Source: Stenotrophomonas maltophilia (GTDB lineage: Bacteria; Pseudomonadota; Gammaproteobacteria; Xanthomonadales; Xanthomonadaceae). From it: a stretch of DNA of 64,000 nucleotides. The notes below the pieces were generated by a model. That model had not been told where the DNA came from. It ran no database searches and was given only the letters and a program-made list of their open reading frames with translations. The stretch covers positions 4,420,001 to 4,484,000 of the forward strand of contig NZ_LT906480.1 in assembly GCF_900186865.1 (NCBI RefSeq), read 5' to 3'. The position numbers and the translations under genes are program-made. Shown here one piece after another: positions 25,894-34,716 of this stretch (within the stretch, counting starts at the first letter, position 1; each line of letters opens with the position of its first letter).

Positions 25894-26733
25894 ATGACGA
25901 CGCTCGATGTCCCCCGCTACCTGCAGCGCCTGCAGCTGGATGCGCCGCCACCGCGGACGCTGGCCGGCCTGACCCTGCTGCAGCAGCGCCACAACGCACT
26001 GCTGCCCTTCGAGACCCTCAGCTGCCTGCTGCGCGATGCGGTGCCGATCGACCTGGACAGCGTGCAACGCAAGCTGCTTGACGACCGCCGTGGCGGGTAC
26101 TGCTTCGAACTCAATGGCGGATTGCTGGCGCTGCTGCAGGCATTGGGCTTCGACGCGCAGCCATTGAGCGCGCGCGTACTGCTGGCCGCCCAGGACGGCG
26201 AACTGACCGCGCGTACCCACCTGCTGCTACGCGTGCAGGTGGATGGCGATGACTGGCTGGTGGATGCCGGGTTCGGCAGCCTGACCCCGACCGTGCCGCT
26301 GCGCCTGCATGATCCGCAGCCGCAGGCCACGCCGCACGAACGCTATCTGCTGCAGCGCCTGCCCGGCGAGGGTGATTTCGTGCTGTCGGCCGAGTCCAAC
26401 GATGGCTGGCGGGCGATGTATCGGTTCGACCTGCAGGCGCCGGCACCGATCGACAACGTGGTGGGCAACTGGTACGTGTGCACCCATCCCGATTCCAGTT
26501 TCCCCGGCCAGCTGCGCGCATCGCTGACCGGGCCGGACTGGCGCCGTACCATCGGCAGCGGCAACTACACCGAGTACCGCCCCGGGCAGGCGCCGGACAA
26601 GCGCCCGCTGCATGATGTGGGTGATGTGCGTGAGGTGCTGCAGCAGCGCTTCGGCATGCAGCTACCGGACGACCCGCGACTGGACCCGGCCATCAATGAC
26701 TGGCTGCAGCGCTCGCGCGCCGCGCTCTTGTAG
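25894..26733 (+). CDS. nat: Arylamine N-acetyltransferase
   Basis: A 279-residue cytosolic enzyme that transfers acetyl groups from acetyl-CoA to arylamines, hydrazines and related amines. The catalytic triad is visible: Cys70 in RRGGYCFELNG, His109 in TARTHLLLRV and Asp124 in WLVDAGFG. The N-terminal LPFETLSCLL segment is also typical. The ATG at 25894 was chosen because the conserved start YLQRLQLD follows, while the GTG 30 nt upstream adds a Pro-rich leader. The gene is divergent from the chemoreceptor, and its TAG stop is the head of a SMAG repeat. Confidence 0.94.
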   Translation: MTTLDVPRYLQRLQLDAPPPRTLAGLTLLQQRHNALLPFETLSCLLRDAVPIDLDSVQRKLLDDRRGGYCFELNGGLLALLQALGFDAQPLSARVLLAAQDGELTARTHLLLRVQVDGDDWLVDAGFGSLTPTVPLRLHDPQPQATPHERYLLQRLPGEGDFVLSAESNDGWRAMYRFDLQAPAPIDNVVGNWYVCTHPDSSFPGQLRASLTGPDWRRTIGSGNYTEYRPGQAPDKRPLHDVGDVREVLQQRFGMQLPDDPRLDPAINDWLQRSRAALL

Positions 26734-26802
26734 AGCCGAGCCAATGCTCGGATGAGCTGGAGCGGCTGGGCCAACAGCAGCCGAGCGTGGGCTCGGCTCT
26801 AC
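26730..26802. repeat. Facing pair of SMAG-type repeats closing two convergent genes
   Basis: GTAGAGCCGAGCCAATGCTCGG begins at 26730, and the inverted copy GCCGAGCGTGGGCTCGGCTCTAC ends at 26802. The left GTAG contains the nat stop codon. The right GTAG, on the minus strand, contains the stop codon of the VOC-family gene. Confidence 0.88.
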
Positions 26803-27170
26803 AGAGCTGCGCGCGCCTGCACCGCGATCCGGTTGCCTTCACTGTCGCGGATCTCGGCCACGCGCCAGTCACCCGCATCGGCGGGTCCGAAGCACAGCTC
26901 AGCTCCCGCTTGCAGTGCACGCTCCAGGCTCGCATCCAGGTCATCGACGCCGATGTAGATGCGTGCACCCTGCTCGGAGGGCCGGTAGTCCGCGCCGTGC
27001 ACCAGCGCAATGCTGGCACCGGCGGCCTCATCGGAGAACGGCAGGTAGGCCATCCGGCAGTCGTGCAGCACGATAGGTTCGTCCACCGCGACCTGCAGCC
27101 ACCGCTGGTAGAACGTGATGGCACGGTCCAGGTCACTGGCCGGGATTTCCACATGCAGGATCGGGTTCAC
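26799..27170 (-). CDS. VOC-superfamily (glyoxalase/bleomycin-resistance-like) protein
   Basis: A 123-residue single-domain protein. VNPILHVEIPASDLDRAITFYQRWL and the later RIYIGVDDLDASLERALQAGAELCFGP plus VAEIRDSEGNRIAVQAR show the paired beta-alpha-beta-beta-beta layout of the VOC fold, with metal-ligand candidates His6 and Glu near the C-terminus. Such proteins dimerise and have varied roles (glyoxalase, dioxygenase, antibiotic binding), so no substrate is assigned. The start is GTG at 27170 with AAGGAG placed 6 nt before it. It follows the LuxR regulator on the same strand. Confidence 0.82.
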   Translation of the reverse strand: MNPILHVEIPASDLDRAITFYQRWLQVAVDEPIVLHDCRMAYLPFSDEAAGASIALVHGADYRPSEQGARIYIGVDDLDASLERALQAGAELCFGPADAGDWRVAEIRDSEGNRIAVQARAAL

Positions 27171-27192
27171 TGGCACTCCTTGCTCGGTCCAC

Positions 27193-27831
27193 TCAGATGA
27201 TGCGCAGGGTAATCGCCTTGAGCACCGCACGGGTGCGATCGCGGGTGCCCAGCTTGTCGAGTATGGCGGACACGTAGTTCTTCACCGTGCCTTCGGCCAG
27301 GAACAGGCTGCGTGCGATCTCCTTGTTGCTGTATCCCCCGGCCAACAGGCGCAGGATCGCCACTTCGCGTTCCCCGAAGGTATCGGTGGGCGGTGCTTCG
27401 TCGTGGAAGCGGTAACGGGCGCGCACCGGCTCGGTGCTGACCGGCAGCAGCAGAGTCTCACCAGCGGCGACGCGCTCGATCGCTTCGCGCAGGTCTGCGG
27501 GTGCGGCATCCTTGAGCAGGAAGCCCTGTGCGCCGGCCTCGCTGGCACGCAGCAGCAGATCACTTTCATCAAAGGTCGTCAGCAGCAGCCACGGCGTGGC
27601 ATCGCCGCGCGCGCGCAGCTGGCGCACTGCTTCGATGCCGTCCATCCCGGGCATGCGGATGTCACTGAGCACAACATCCACGCGCTGGGTGGACAGCGCG
27701 TCCAGCAACGCCTGGCCCTCCTCGGCCTCCAGCGCCACGTCCACGCCCAACCCCTGCAACAACGCACGCAGCCCGGCGCGGACCAGCGCCTGGTCGTCGG
27801 CCAGGGCAACACGGATCGCGCTGCCGTTCAT
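27193..27831 (-). CDS. NarL/LuxR-family response regulator (DesR-like)
   Basis: A 212-residue regulator. The receiver has the acidic pair at 12-13, phosphoacceptor Asp57 in VVLSDIRMPGMDG and Lys107 in GFLLKDAAP. The C-terminal LuxR-type helix-turn-helix spans FGEREVAILRLLAGGYSNKEIARSL and FLAEGTVKNYVSAILDKLG. It is coupled to the kinase gene by an ATGA overlap. The pairing with a short, multi-pass kinase without a periplasmic domain resembles DesK/DesR-type membrane-sensing systems; that comparison is structural only. Confidence 0.92.
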   Translation of the reverse strand: MNGSAIRVALADDQALVRAGLRALLQGLGVDVALEAEEGQALLDALSTQRVDVVLSDIRMPGMDGIEAVRQLRARGDATPWLLLTTFDESDLLLRASEAGAQGFLLKDAAPADLREAIERVAAGETLLLPVSTEPVRARYRFHDEAPPTDTFGEREVAILRLLAGGYSNKEIARSLFLAEGTVKNYVSAILDKLGTRDRTRAVLKAITLRII

Positions 27832-28928
27832 GCCGGCACCCAGGCGGTCAGGTGCATGCCGCCCTGTGCGGTGCGGGCCAGTTCCAACTGGCCACGCACT
27901 GCGGCCAGGCGCTCACGCATGCCGGCGATGCCGTTGCCCTCGCGGATACGTTCGGCGCGCTGGCCGTCGTCACGGATGTCGATACGCAACCGGGAATCCT
28001 CCTCGTTGATCGTCAGCCATACGGTGTCTGCGTTGCCATGCCGGGCGGCATTGGTCAGCGCTTCCTGTACCAGGCGCAGCACGGTCTCGGCCATCAGCGG
28101 GTCAACCACGCGCACGCACTCGCCGATCTGCAGCTGCAGCTTCGGGCGCGGGAACGGCGCGGCCAGCGCGTGCAATGCGGTGGCCAGATCGAGGCCGCGA
28201 TCATCGCGCATCGATTGCACCACTTGGCGGATGTCGGCCAGCAACTCGCCGGACAGCTGCTCGGCCAGCACCAATCCTTCGCGCTTGGCCAGCACAGGGT
28301 CGGCCGCAAGGGCACGCAGGTTCAAGCGCATCGCGGTGAGCTTGTGCCCGGCCACATCGTGCAGTTCGCGGGCCAGGCGCAGGCGCTCGGCGTCGCGTGC
28401 ACTGTCGGCCAGCAGCGCGCGGGTAGCCAGCAGGTCGGCATTGACGCGGGCCAGGTCATCGCGGGCCAGCGCCGTGCTGCGGGCATAGTGTGCGGTCAGT
28501 GCGGCAAAGGCCTGGAAGCCGCCATAGAGCAGCACCACCAGCAGCGGCTGGCTGAAGCCGCTGTAGCGCAGCACGAGATACATGGCGAGGTTGGCCAGCA
28601 GTGCAACAGCCAGCACGAAGCGCGGTGGCCAATGCTCGGCCAGCTGCGCCACCAGCACCACCAGCAGTACCGGTGCGGTGCCGGTACGCGGCTGCAGCGC
28701 AACCAGCACGACCGCCAGCAACGCCTGCAACACCGCCGCGACAGCGCGCACGCGGGATGGCACCGACGCCCAGCCGTGCACCACGAACAGCAGCAGGAAC
28801 ACGGCAAGCAGCAGCAGGCTCAGCCCGGCACCGTTGCGCTGCACCGCGAATGACAGGCCCACCACCAGCACGGTGGCCAGGCCGGCGAGGCTGAGGGGAC
28901 GCAACAGATGGCGGAACAGGCTGGGCAT
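27828..28928 (-). CDS. Sensor histidine kinase (HisKA_3 type, DesK-like)
   Basis: A 366-residue kinase. Residues about 13-145 contain five or six membrane segments with no sizeable periplasmic loop. The dimerisation domain has His190 in RLARELHDVAGHKLTAM, the HisKA_3 signature. The ATPase region follows with VQEALTNAARHGNADTVW, IRDDGQRA and GNGIAGMRERLAAV. The ATG at 28928 was chosen since the hydrophobic region begins there; the upstream frame lies in the intergenic space and the antisense of the next gene. It forms an operon with the LuxR regulator. Sensing through the membrane itself is inferred. Confidence 0.9.
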   Translation of the reverse strand: MPSLFRHLLRPLSLAGLATVLVVGLSFAVQRNGAGLSLLLLAVFLLLFVVHGWASVPSRVRAVAAVLQALLAVVLVALQPRTGTAPVLLVVLVAQLAEHWPPRFVLAVALLANLAMYLVLRYSGFSQPLLVVLLYGGFQAFAALTAHYARSTALARDDLARVNADLLATRALLADSARDAERLRLARELHDVAGHKLTAMRLNLRALAADPVLAKREGLVLAEQLSGELLADIRQVVQSMRDDRGLDLATALHALAAPFPRPKLQLQIGECVRVVDPLMAETVLRLVQEALTNAARHGNADTVWLTINEEDSRLRIDIRDDGQRAERIREGNGIAGMRERLAAVRGQLELARTAQGGMHLTAWVPA

Positions 28929-29084
28929 GGCCAGATGCTGACCGCCGCACACGCCGGCGGCAATGGGTCCGGCGCAGAAAGTGACTTCTGGCACGTCGAA
29001 TCGATGACCACTGGCCCTGAACCCGGTGCAGCGCCGCATGCAGACTGGCGCCACACCGCCACACACACTTCCGGAGCCACTGCC

Positions 29085-29507
29085 ATGATCCGCACCGCCC
29101 TGCTCAGCACCGCCCTGACTGCCCTGGCCCTGGCCGGCAGTGCCCACGCCGCCGACCTGGCCGTGACCGTGCACGACGTCCGTGTGCAGACCGGCACCCT
29201 GCGCGTTGCGCTGGTCGACAGCGCCGCCGCCTGGGACGGCAAGGCCAGGCCCGTGCAGGCCCAGCAGGCGGCGCCCAGCGGCGACAGCGCCCACTTCACG
29301 TTCAAGGGCGTTCCGGCCGGCAGCTATGCCGTGCTGCTCACCCACGACGAGAACGACAACGGCAAGCTCGACACCAACCTGGTCGGCATGCCGGTGGAGG
29401 GCTACGGCTTCAGCAACAACCCGCAGGTGATGCGCAAGCCGACCTTCGACGAGGCGCGCGTCGACGTACCGGCCGCCGGCACCGCCATCGACATCACCCT
29501 GCGCTGA
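29085..29507 (+). CDS. Exported DUF2141-family protein
   Basis: A 140-residue protein with a clean signal peptide (MIRTALLSTALTALALAGSAHA). The mature part, with TGTLRVALVDSAAAWDGKA, FKGVPAGSYAVLLTHDENDNGKLDTNLVGMP and GYGFSNNPQV, matches DUF2141, a small beta-sandwich family of unknown function. The HDENDNGKLD segment looks like a metal-binding loop. It lies 26 nt upstream of the carotenoid oxygenase on the same strand, so the two are probably co-transcribed. DUF2141 proteins frequently neighbour carotenoid genes in other genomes as far as I recall, but I cannot confirm this here. Confidence 0.85.
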   Translation: MIRTALLSTALTALALAGSAHAADLAVTVHDVRVQTGTLRVALVDSAAAWDGKARPVQAQQAAPSGDSAHFTFKGVPAGSYAVLLTHDENDNGKLDTNLVGMPVEGYGFSNNPQVMRKPTFDEARVDVPAAGTAIDITLR

Positions 29508-29533
29508 TTCCTGCATCCAGACCCGAGGCCACC

Positions 29534-31057
29534 ATGGACCGTCGCCGCTTCCTTCGTACCCTGCTCAGCAGCAGTGCCTGTCTGGCCCTGGGCACCACCG
29601 CACTGCGCAGCGCTCCCGCCTTCGCCGGCGACCCGGCGCGGTTCGCGCAGGGCATGCAGGAACACCCGTGGCTGCTCGGCTGGCGCAGCGTCGGCAGCGA
29701 AAGCCTCGGTCCGGCCACCGTGCAGTTGCAGGGAAAGCTGCCGTCGGGCCTGGCTGGCACGCTGTACCGCAACGGTCCGGCGTGGACCGAGCGCGATGGC
29801 TTCCGCTACGACCACTGGTTCGACGGCGACGGCATGGTGCATGGCTGGCGCTTCAATGGTGATGGCAGCCTGACCCATCACGGGCGCATGGTTGCCACGC
29901 CGAAATTCACCCGTGAACAGAAGGCCGGCCGCTTCCAGTATCCGGCCGCCGGCACCAGCATTCCCGGTGCGCTGGCGGTACGCAACAACGATGATGCCAA
30001 CGTGGCCAACACCTCGGTGACGATGATCAATGGCCGCCTGTTCGCCCTGTGCGAATCCGGTTCGGCGTTCGAAGTGGACCCGGATTCGCTGCAGACGCTT
30101 GGCCCTGTCACCTGGCGTCCGGACCTGGCGGCGCTGCCGTTCTCGGCGCACCCGCTGACCGACCACGACGGGAGCCTCTGGAACTTCGGCTCGATCAGCC
30201 TGATGGGGGGCCATGGCCTGCTGGTCTGGCACATCGGTGTGGACGGCCAGCTGCGCAGCGCCAATGTGATCGAAACACCCGAGCATGGCTACCTGCATGC
30301 CTTCGCGATGACCGACCAGCACCTGGTGTTCGTGATGATGCCGTTCGATTTCACCGGCGCAGGTGGCAGCTTCTTCGAGCGCATGCAGTTCGCACCGCAG
30401 CGTCCGGTGCGCATCGCGGTGGTCGCCAAGGATGCGCCGGACAAGGCGCAATGGTTCGAGGCCCCGTTCGCGGCGATCTACCACTTCGGCGACGCGTTCA
30501 CCCGCGATGGCGGCATCGTGCTGCGCGCAGTGCGCCACGACGACATCAATGAGGCGCGCTCGCCGATGAAGGAAGCGATGGCCGGTGATGGCGCACACGC
30601 GGCCAACAGTGGCGCCAGCCTGGTCGAGCTGCATCTGGACCTGCGTCGTGGACAGGCCCGCTGGCAGACGTTGGGCATCAGCGCGGTGGAGTTCCCGTTG
30701 TTCGACCCGCGCTCGGCGAACACACGTGGCGCACGGCTGTATGCGCCGACCATCGACGGCACGGCCACTGCGCCGTACTTCAATGCAGTGGCCGCGTTCG
30801 AGATCGAGCACGGGCGCCGCCAGCTCTGGAACTATGGACCGGACATCATGGCCGAAGAGCATGTGTTCGTACCGCGCCCGGGCAGCCGCAACGCCGATGA
30901 CGGCTGGCTGATCGGCACCCTGCTCGATCCGGTGAACCAGCGCAGCGGTCTGGCCGTGCTGGATGCGCGCCATGTGGATGACGGTCCGCTGGCCCAGGCG
31001 TGGCTGCCGTATGCGGTGCCACTGGGCTTCCACGGCACCTTCGCCGCGCGCGGCTGA
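29534..31057 (+). CDS. Carotenoid cleavage oxygenase family protein, Tat-type signal
   Basis: A 507-residue enzyme of the carotenoid/stilbene oxygenase family, a seven-bladed propeller with one Fe(II) held by four His. All four are visible: His206 (SAHPLTD), His255 (YLHAFAMT), His317 (IYHFGDAF) and His500 (LGFHGTF). The N-terminus MDRRRFLRTLLSSSACLALG has an RRRFL twin-arginine motif, so the folded enzyme is probably exported. Cleavage of carotenoids, retinoids or lignostilbenes is the usual chemistry, with the substrate unknown here. It is the second gene of a two-gene unit with the DUF2141 protein. Confidence 0.9.
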   Translation: MDRRRFLRTLLSSSACLALGTTALRSAPAFAGDPARFAQGMQEHPWLLGWRSVGSESLGPATVQLQGKLPSGLAGTLYRNGPAWTERDGFRYDHWFDGDGMVHGWRFNGDGSLTHHGRMVATPKFTREQKAGRFQYPAAGTSIPGALAVRNNDDANVANTSVTMINGRLFALCESGSAFEVDPDSLQTLGPVTWRPDLAALPFSAHPLTDHDGSLWNFGSISLMGGHGLLVWHIGVDGQLRSANVIETPEHGYLHAFAMTDQHLVFVMMPFDFTGAGGSFFERMQFAPQRPVRIAVVAKDAPDKAQWFEAPFAAIYHFGDAFTRDGGIVLRAVRHDDINEARSPMKEAMAGDGAHAANSGASLVELHLDLRRGQARWQTLGISAVEFPLFDPRSANTRGARLYAPTIDGTATAPYFNAVAAFEIEHGRRQLWNYGPDIMAEEHVFVPRPGSRNADDGWLIGTLLDPVNQRSGLAVLDARHVDDGPLAQAWLPYAVPLGFHGTFAARG

Positions 31058-31119
31058 GTCCACGCCACGCGGACACCGTTGTTGGCATGCTGGGTCTCCC
31101 CTGCCCCGTGGAGTCCTGC

Positions 31120-31836
31120 ATGTCCCTGGCCGACCACCGACGTACGCTGGCACCGCACGGTTTCCTGCGCGTGGCGATCAACCTGGGCAACCCGGTGCTG
31201 GCACAGGGCGATGCGCGCTCACCGCGCGGCCCCTCGCTGGAACTGGCTACCGCGTTGGCGCAACGGATGGGGGTGCAGGCACGCTTCACCTGCCACGGTG
31301 CCGCAGCCTCGGTGGTCGCCGCAGCGGGCGAAGACGGCTGGGATCTGGCCTTCCTGGCGATCGATCCGGCGCGTGCCGACCGCATCGCCTTCAGTGCCCC
31401 GTACGTGGAGATCGAAGGCACCTATCTGGTGCGCGAGAACAGCTCTGCGCAACACGTGACTGACCTCGACCGCGACGGACTGCGCATCGCGGTGGGGCGT
31501 GGCGCGGCCTATGACCTGTTCCTGAGCCGGGAACTGCGCCATGCCACGATCGAGCGGGCGGACACCTCGGCAGCGGCCATCGCCCTGTTCGACCAGCACC
31601 GCCTGGATGCCGCCGCCGGTGTACGCCAGCCGCTGGCGGCCTGGGCGAAGGCACATCCCGGCCATCGGGTGCTGGCCGATCGCTTCACCGCGATCCAGCA
31701 GGCAGTGGCGGCACCGGCCTCACGCCCGGCCAATGCGCTGCGGGCGCTGTTTGAGGAAGTGGAAGCGATCAAGGCGGGCCCGTTGCTGGAGGAAGCGTTC
31801 GCGCGTGCCGGGCAGGCGGTCACCCTGGTGCAGTGA
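31120..31836 (+). CDS. Substrate-binding-protein-like (SBP_bac_3) protein without signal peptide
   Basis: A 238-residue protein with the amino-acid-binding periplasmic fold: FLRVAINLGNPVLAQ, SLELATALAQRMGVQARF, WDLAFLAIDPARADRIAFSAPYVEIEGTYLV and LRIAVGRGAAYDLFL. These match family 3 solute-binding proteins of polar amino-acid ABC transporters. There is no signal peptide or lipobox from any plausible start and no ABC transporter nearby, so it may act in the cytoplasm as an enzyme or sensor. The start is ATG 31120 with GTGGAG upstream. Confidence 0.75.
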   Translation: MSLADHRRTLAPHGFLRVAINLGNPVLAQGDARSPRGPSLELATALAQRMGVQARFTCHGAAASVVAAAGEDGWDLAFLAIDPARADRIAFSAPYVEIEGTYLVRENSSAQHVTDLDRDGLRIAVGRGAAYDLFLSRELRHATIERADTSAAAIALFDQHRLDAAAGVRQPLAAWAKAHPGHRVLADRFTAIQQAVAAPASRPANALRALFEEVEAIKAGPLLEEAFARAGQAVTLVQ

Positions 31837-31867
31837 CTGTAGAGTCGAGATCGAGCACCGCGCGGCG

Positions 31868-32767
31868 TTACAGATGCGCGTCCGCCATGTGCTGCACATG
31901 CTCGGCGGCCTGCGCATGCAGCCAGTCGCGAAACGCGAGGAAGCCGCGATGGCTGGCCGAGCGCTGCGGGTACACCAGCCAATGCGGCCACGCCGTCTTC
32001 AGGCGCTGGCTGGACAGCGCGACCAGCTGGCCGGATTCCAGCAGCAGGCGTGCCCGGGTCACCCGGCCAAGGGCCACGCCTACGCCATCCAGTGCGGCGC
32101 GATGGTGCGCCTCCGAATCATCCAGCACCGCCACGAAGCGCGATGGCGGGCTCTGCCCGCTCAACGCGAACCAGGCGCCCCACGCGCCGTCTGGATCACC
32201 GAGCAGCGGCCACTGGGTCAGCGGTACACGGTCGATGCCCCCCATGCGCTCGATCAGCGCGGGGCTCGCCATCGGCACCAGCCACTCGTCGAACAGCGGT
32301 TCCACCACCAGGCCCGGCCATTGCCCGCTGCCCAGCCGCAGCGCGGCGTCGAACTGGCGCTGCCGCTCGAAATCAATCAGGCGCTCACTCGACTGCAGGT
32401 TGATCTCGATCTGCGGATGCTCAGCCACGAAGTGACCCAGGCGCGGCACCAGCCAGGCCGATGCCATCGATGGCACCGCACTGATCGTCAGCACGTGCTC
32501 GGCACGCGCGGCATAGGGCTGGAAGGCTTCGTTTATCGCATCCAGATGCGGCCCCACCTGCTCGAGCAGGCGCTGCCCCTCAAGGGTAAGGGTGATACCA
32601 CGCGGCTGGCGGATTAGCAGCGGCTGCCCGAGCCGTTCTTCCAGCTGCCTCATCTGGTGGCTGAGCGCGCTGACGGTCAGGTTCATCGACGCCGCCGCGC
32701 GCGACAGGTTGCCAAGCCGGGCGGCAGCCACGAAGCCCTGGAGGGCATGGAGCGGAGGGCGGGACAT
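31868..32767 (-). CDS. LysR-family transcriptional regulator (GcvA-like)
   Basis: A 299-residue regulator. The N-terminal winged helix is PPLHALQGFVAAARLGNLSRAAASMNLTVSALSHQMRQLEERLGQPLL with recognition helix SALSHQMRQLE. The effector domain includes TISAVPSMASAWLVPRLGHF, the GcvA-type start. It is divergent from the small gene at 32866 with 98 bp between them, and LysR proteins commonly control such a divergent neighbour. The inducer is unknown. Confidence 0.92.
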   Translation of the reverse strand: MSRPPLHALQGFVAAARLGNLSRAAASMNLTVSALSHQMRQLEERLGQPLLIRQPRGITLTLEGQRLLEQVGPHLDAINEAFQPYAARAEHVLTISAVPSMASAWLVPRLGHFVAEHPQIEINLQSSERLIDFERQRQFDAALRLGSGQWPGLVVEPLFDEWLVPMASPALIERMGGIDRVPLTQWPLLGDPDGAWGAWFALSGQSPPSRFVAVLDDSEAHHRAALDGVGVALGRVTRARLLLESGQLVALSSQRLKTAWPHWLVYPQRSASHRGFLAFRDWLHAQAAEHVQHMADAHL

Positions 32768-32865
32768 AAGGCTTGAAATTCTCTCAAGTCATGCTTGCGG
32801 AAATGTCGCTTTTTGCCCGTCCATGCTGCCCGTATCGTGCAATCCACTCAAGTGGAGGCACGCTC

Positions 32866-33051
32866 ATGAACATCTTCGGCGGCTTGTTGTTCCTGCAGGG
32901 CCACGTGGCCAGCGCCGAGCTGGCACGCCAACTGGCCAGCCCGTCCCCGCCGCCGCCGCCCAGCAGCACCCCCGGTAGTGCCGGCCGCTGGCCGGCAACC
33001 TCGCCGACCGTGCATCCCACAACTGCCGGTCAACGGCCGGCGCGCCCCTAA
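32866..33051 (+). CDS. Small hypothetical protein with SMAG-derived C-terminus
   Basis: A 61-residue frame preceded by GTGGAGG at a good distance (ATG 32866). The first half, MNIFGGLLFLQGHVASAEL, has a hydrophobic start. It is followed by a Pro/Ser linker and then TPGSAGRWPAT, which is the in-frame translation of a SMAG repeat at 32975-32998. The tail TAGQRPARP comes from a second, degenerate repeat. The stop TAA overlaps the stop of the convergent alkaline phosphatase gene (CTAA). It is divergent from the LysR gene. I do not recognise a family. Confidence 0.5.
   Translation: MNIFGGLLFLQGHVASAELARQLASPSPPPPPSSTPGSAGRWPATSPTVHPTTAGQRPARP
32975..32998 (+). repeat. SMAG-type repeat inside a reading frame
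   Basis: GTAGTGCCGGCCGCTGGCCGGCA lies within the small gene at 32866-33051. Here the head is read as GGT AGT, so no stop arises. Confidence 0.8.
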
Positions 33052-34595
33052 CGCTGCAGCGCTTCCTGCACCGCTGCAGCCACGTCGGTGTTGTCGATGC
33101 AACTGCCGTCGTTCCAGCGCACGTGCTGACGGTAGCCGGCATCAACGCCCCGCACGCGCTTGCCCAGCAGCTCCGCGCCGGCGCCCTTGGCCCACAGCGG
33201 TACCAGCGCGTTGGAATGGTTGCCGGTGGGACGGAAGCTCATCCCCGGCATGCGTCCACGTCCGTTGTTGCGCACGGGCTCGAAGGCAACGTTCTGTGCA
33301 TCCGGGCCCATCGGCATGCTGTTGTCGTGATCGGTGGTGACGATCAACAGGTTGCGCTCCCAGCCACCGTTGCGCTCGATCCAGTCGACCACCGCCGTTA
33401 CCGCGTCATTGAATTCCACGGTCTCTTCGATCAACCGGCCATACTGCGGCTGATCGCTGCACTGGCCGTAATGCCATTCGGTGCCGCAGGCACTGGTATG
33501 CGCCGCCCAGTCGGTGGCGCCGCCTTCCACCATCAGGAACAGCCCCTTGGACGAGCGCTGCTGCAGGAACTGCAGCGCGCCGCGGGTCATGGTCGCCAGA
33601 TCGGGCACGCTGTCGATCTTCCTCACTCCCGAAGGCGTGCCTGCATCCTTGCCCAGCACCTGCAGCTGGCGCGCCTGCTGCAGTGTGTTGGCCACGCGCG
33701 GTACACCGATCAGCGGCCGGTCGGCCGGCAACCGTCCCTGCGCCAGTGCGGCGAACGCTTCCTTGCTGCGGATCAGGCGCCACGGTCCCGCCGGATTGCC
33801 GCCGATGGTGCTGCCCGCTTCCAGCTGCTGCCAATCCTGCTGCGACACCCACTCCCATGGATTCGCACAGCCCTCCGCCTTCGCCGCGTCCGTACCTTCA
33901 TGGCAGGCGCGGCCGTCGACGCTGTAGCCCGGGCCACCCGTGCCCATCACCAGGTCCATGTGGCCCTGCGCCAGCATCTGGTGTGCGATGGCGTGATAGT
34001 TGCTGCGCGATTCGTTCTGCGCCGCGAACGCGGCCGGCGTGGCATGCGCGAACGGCACCGAGGTGACCACGCCGGTGGCCATGCCCAGGCGCTTGGCGCG
34101 CAGCGTATTGAACTCGACCGGCTGGCCATCGTTGTTGACGTTGATGGCGTTGTTGTAGGTCTTGATGCCCGAGGACAGCGCAGTGCCCGCCGCCGCACTG
34201 TCGGTAGCCACCGCGGCCAGGTACTGGTAGCCCGCAAAAGGCAGGTCCAGCGCAGGAACCGGCGCGTCATCCCAGGCCTTGCCCGGGTCGTAGCCAAGCG
34301 TCTGCGCGTTGTCACCGGTCGGCTGGCTGCTCGCGTTCAACGGAAAGGTGGTCACCGCCAGGCGCAGTGGGAAATCCGCATAGGGTGCGCCTTCACGGCT
34401 GCCGTACTGCCAGTAGGCGGCGGCGTCCCAGGTACCCCAGCCGGCACCGTCGTTGATCATCACGATCACATTGAGCGGACCGGCTTCGGTGCTGGAAACA
34501 GCCTCGGCGCGCAGGTTGGGCTGGCAACCGCCAAGTGCGGCCAGCGCGAGCAGCAACGAAGAATGAAGCCAGCGGCGTGGAATGCGTGCAGTCAT
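33048..34595 (-). CDS. Alkaline phosphatase (PhoA-type), lipoprotein-like signal
   Basis: A 515-residue phosphomonoesterase. The metal-site strand VIVMINDGAGWG, the nucleophile region ATDSAAAGTALSSG (Ser within TDSAAAG), LFLMVEGGATDWAAH and LLIVTTDHDNS are all in the family order. The N-terminus ends in LLALAALGGC, a lipobox-like LGGC, so it may be an outer-membrane or periplasmic lipoprotein. The ATG at 34595 gives this signal; the longer frame upstream has none. It is divergent from the S11 peptidase gene. A PHO box was not found. Confidence 0.92.
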   Translation of the reverse strand: MTARIPRRWLHSSLLLALAALGGCQPNLRAEAVSSTEAGPLNVIVMINDGAGWGTWDAAAYWQYGSREGAPYADFPLRLAVTTFPLNASSQPTGDNAQTLGYDPGKAWDDAPVPALDLPFAGYQYLAAVATDSAAAGTALSSGIKTYNNAINVNNDGQPVEFNTLRAKRLGMATGVVTSVPFAHATPAAFAAQNESRSNYHAIAHQMLAQGHMDLVMGTGGPGYSVDGRACHEGTDAAKAEGCANPWEWVSQQDWQQLEAGSTIGGNPAGPWRLIRSKEAFAALAQGRLPADRPLIGVPRVANTLQQARQLQVLGKDAGTPSGVRKIDSVPDLATMTRGALQFLQQRSSKGLFLMVEGGATDWAAHTSACGTEWHYGQCSDQPQYGRLIEETVEFNDAVTAVVDWIERNGGWERNLLIVTTDHDNSMPMGPDAQNVAFEPVRNNGRGRMPGMSFRPTGNHSNALVPLWAKGAGAELLGKRVRGVDAGYRQHVRWNDGSCIDNTDVAAAVQEALQR

Positions 34596-34716
34596 CGGAT
34601 GTCCCGTCGGGCCATCGGCGGCCCACAATGGCGATACGTTATATCGTTGCAATATTTCAGCTTCGTGCAGCCGCCGCACACTATCCTCCTGGGTCCCCAC
34701 TGCCATCGTCGCTTCC

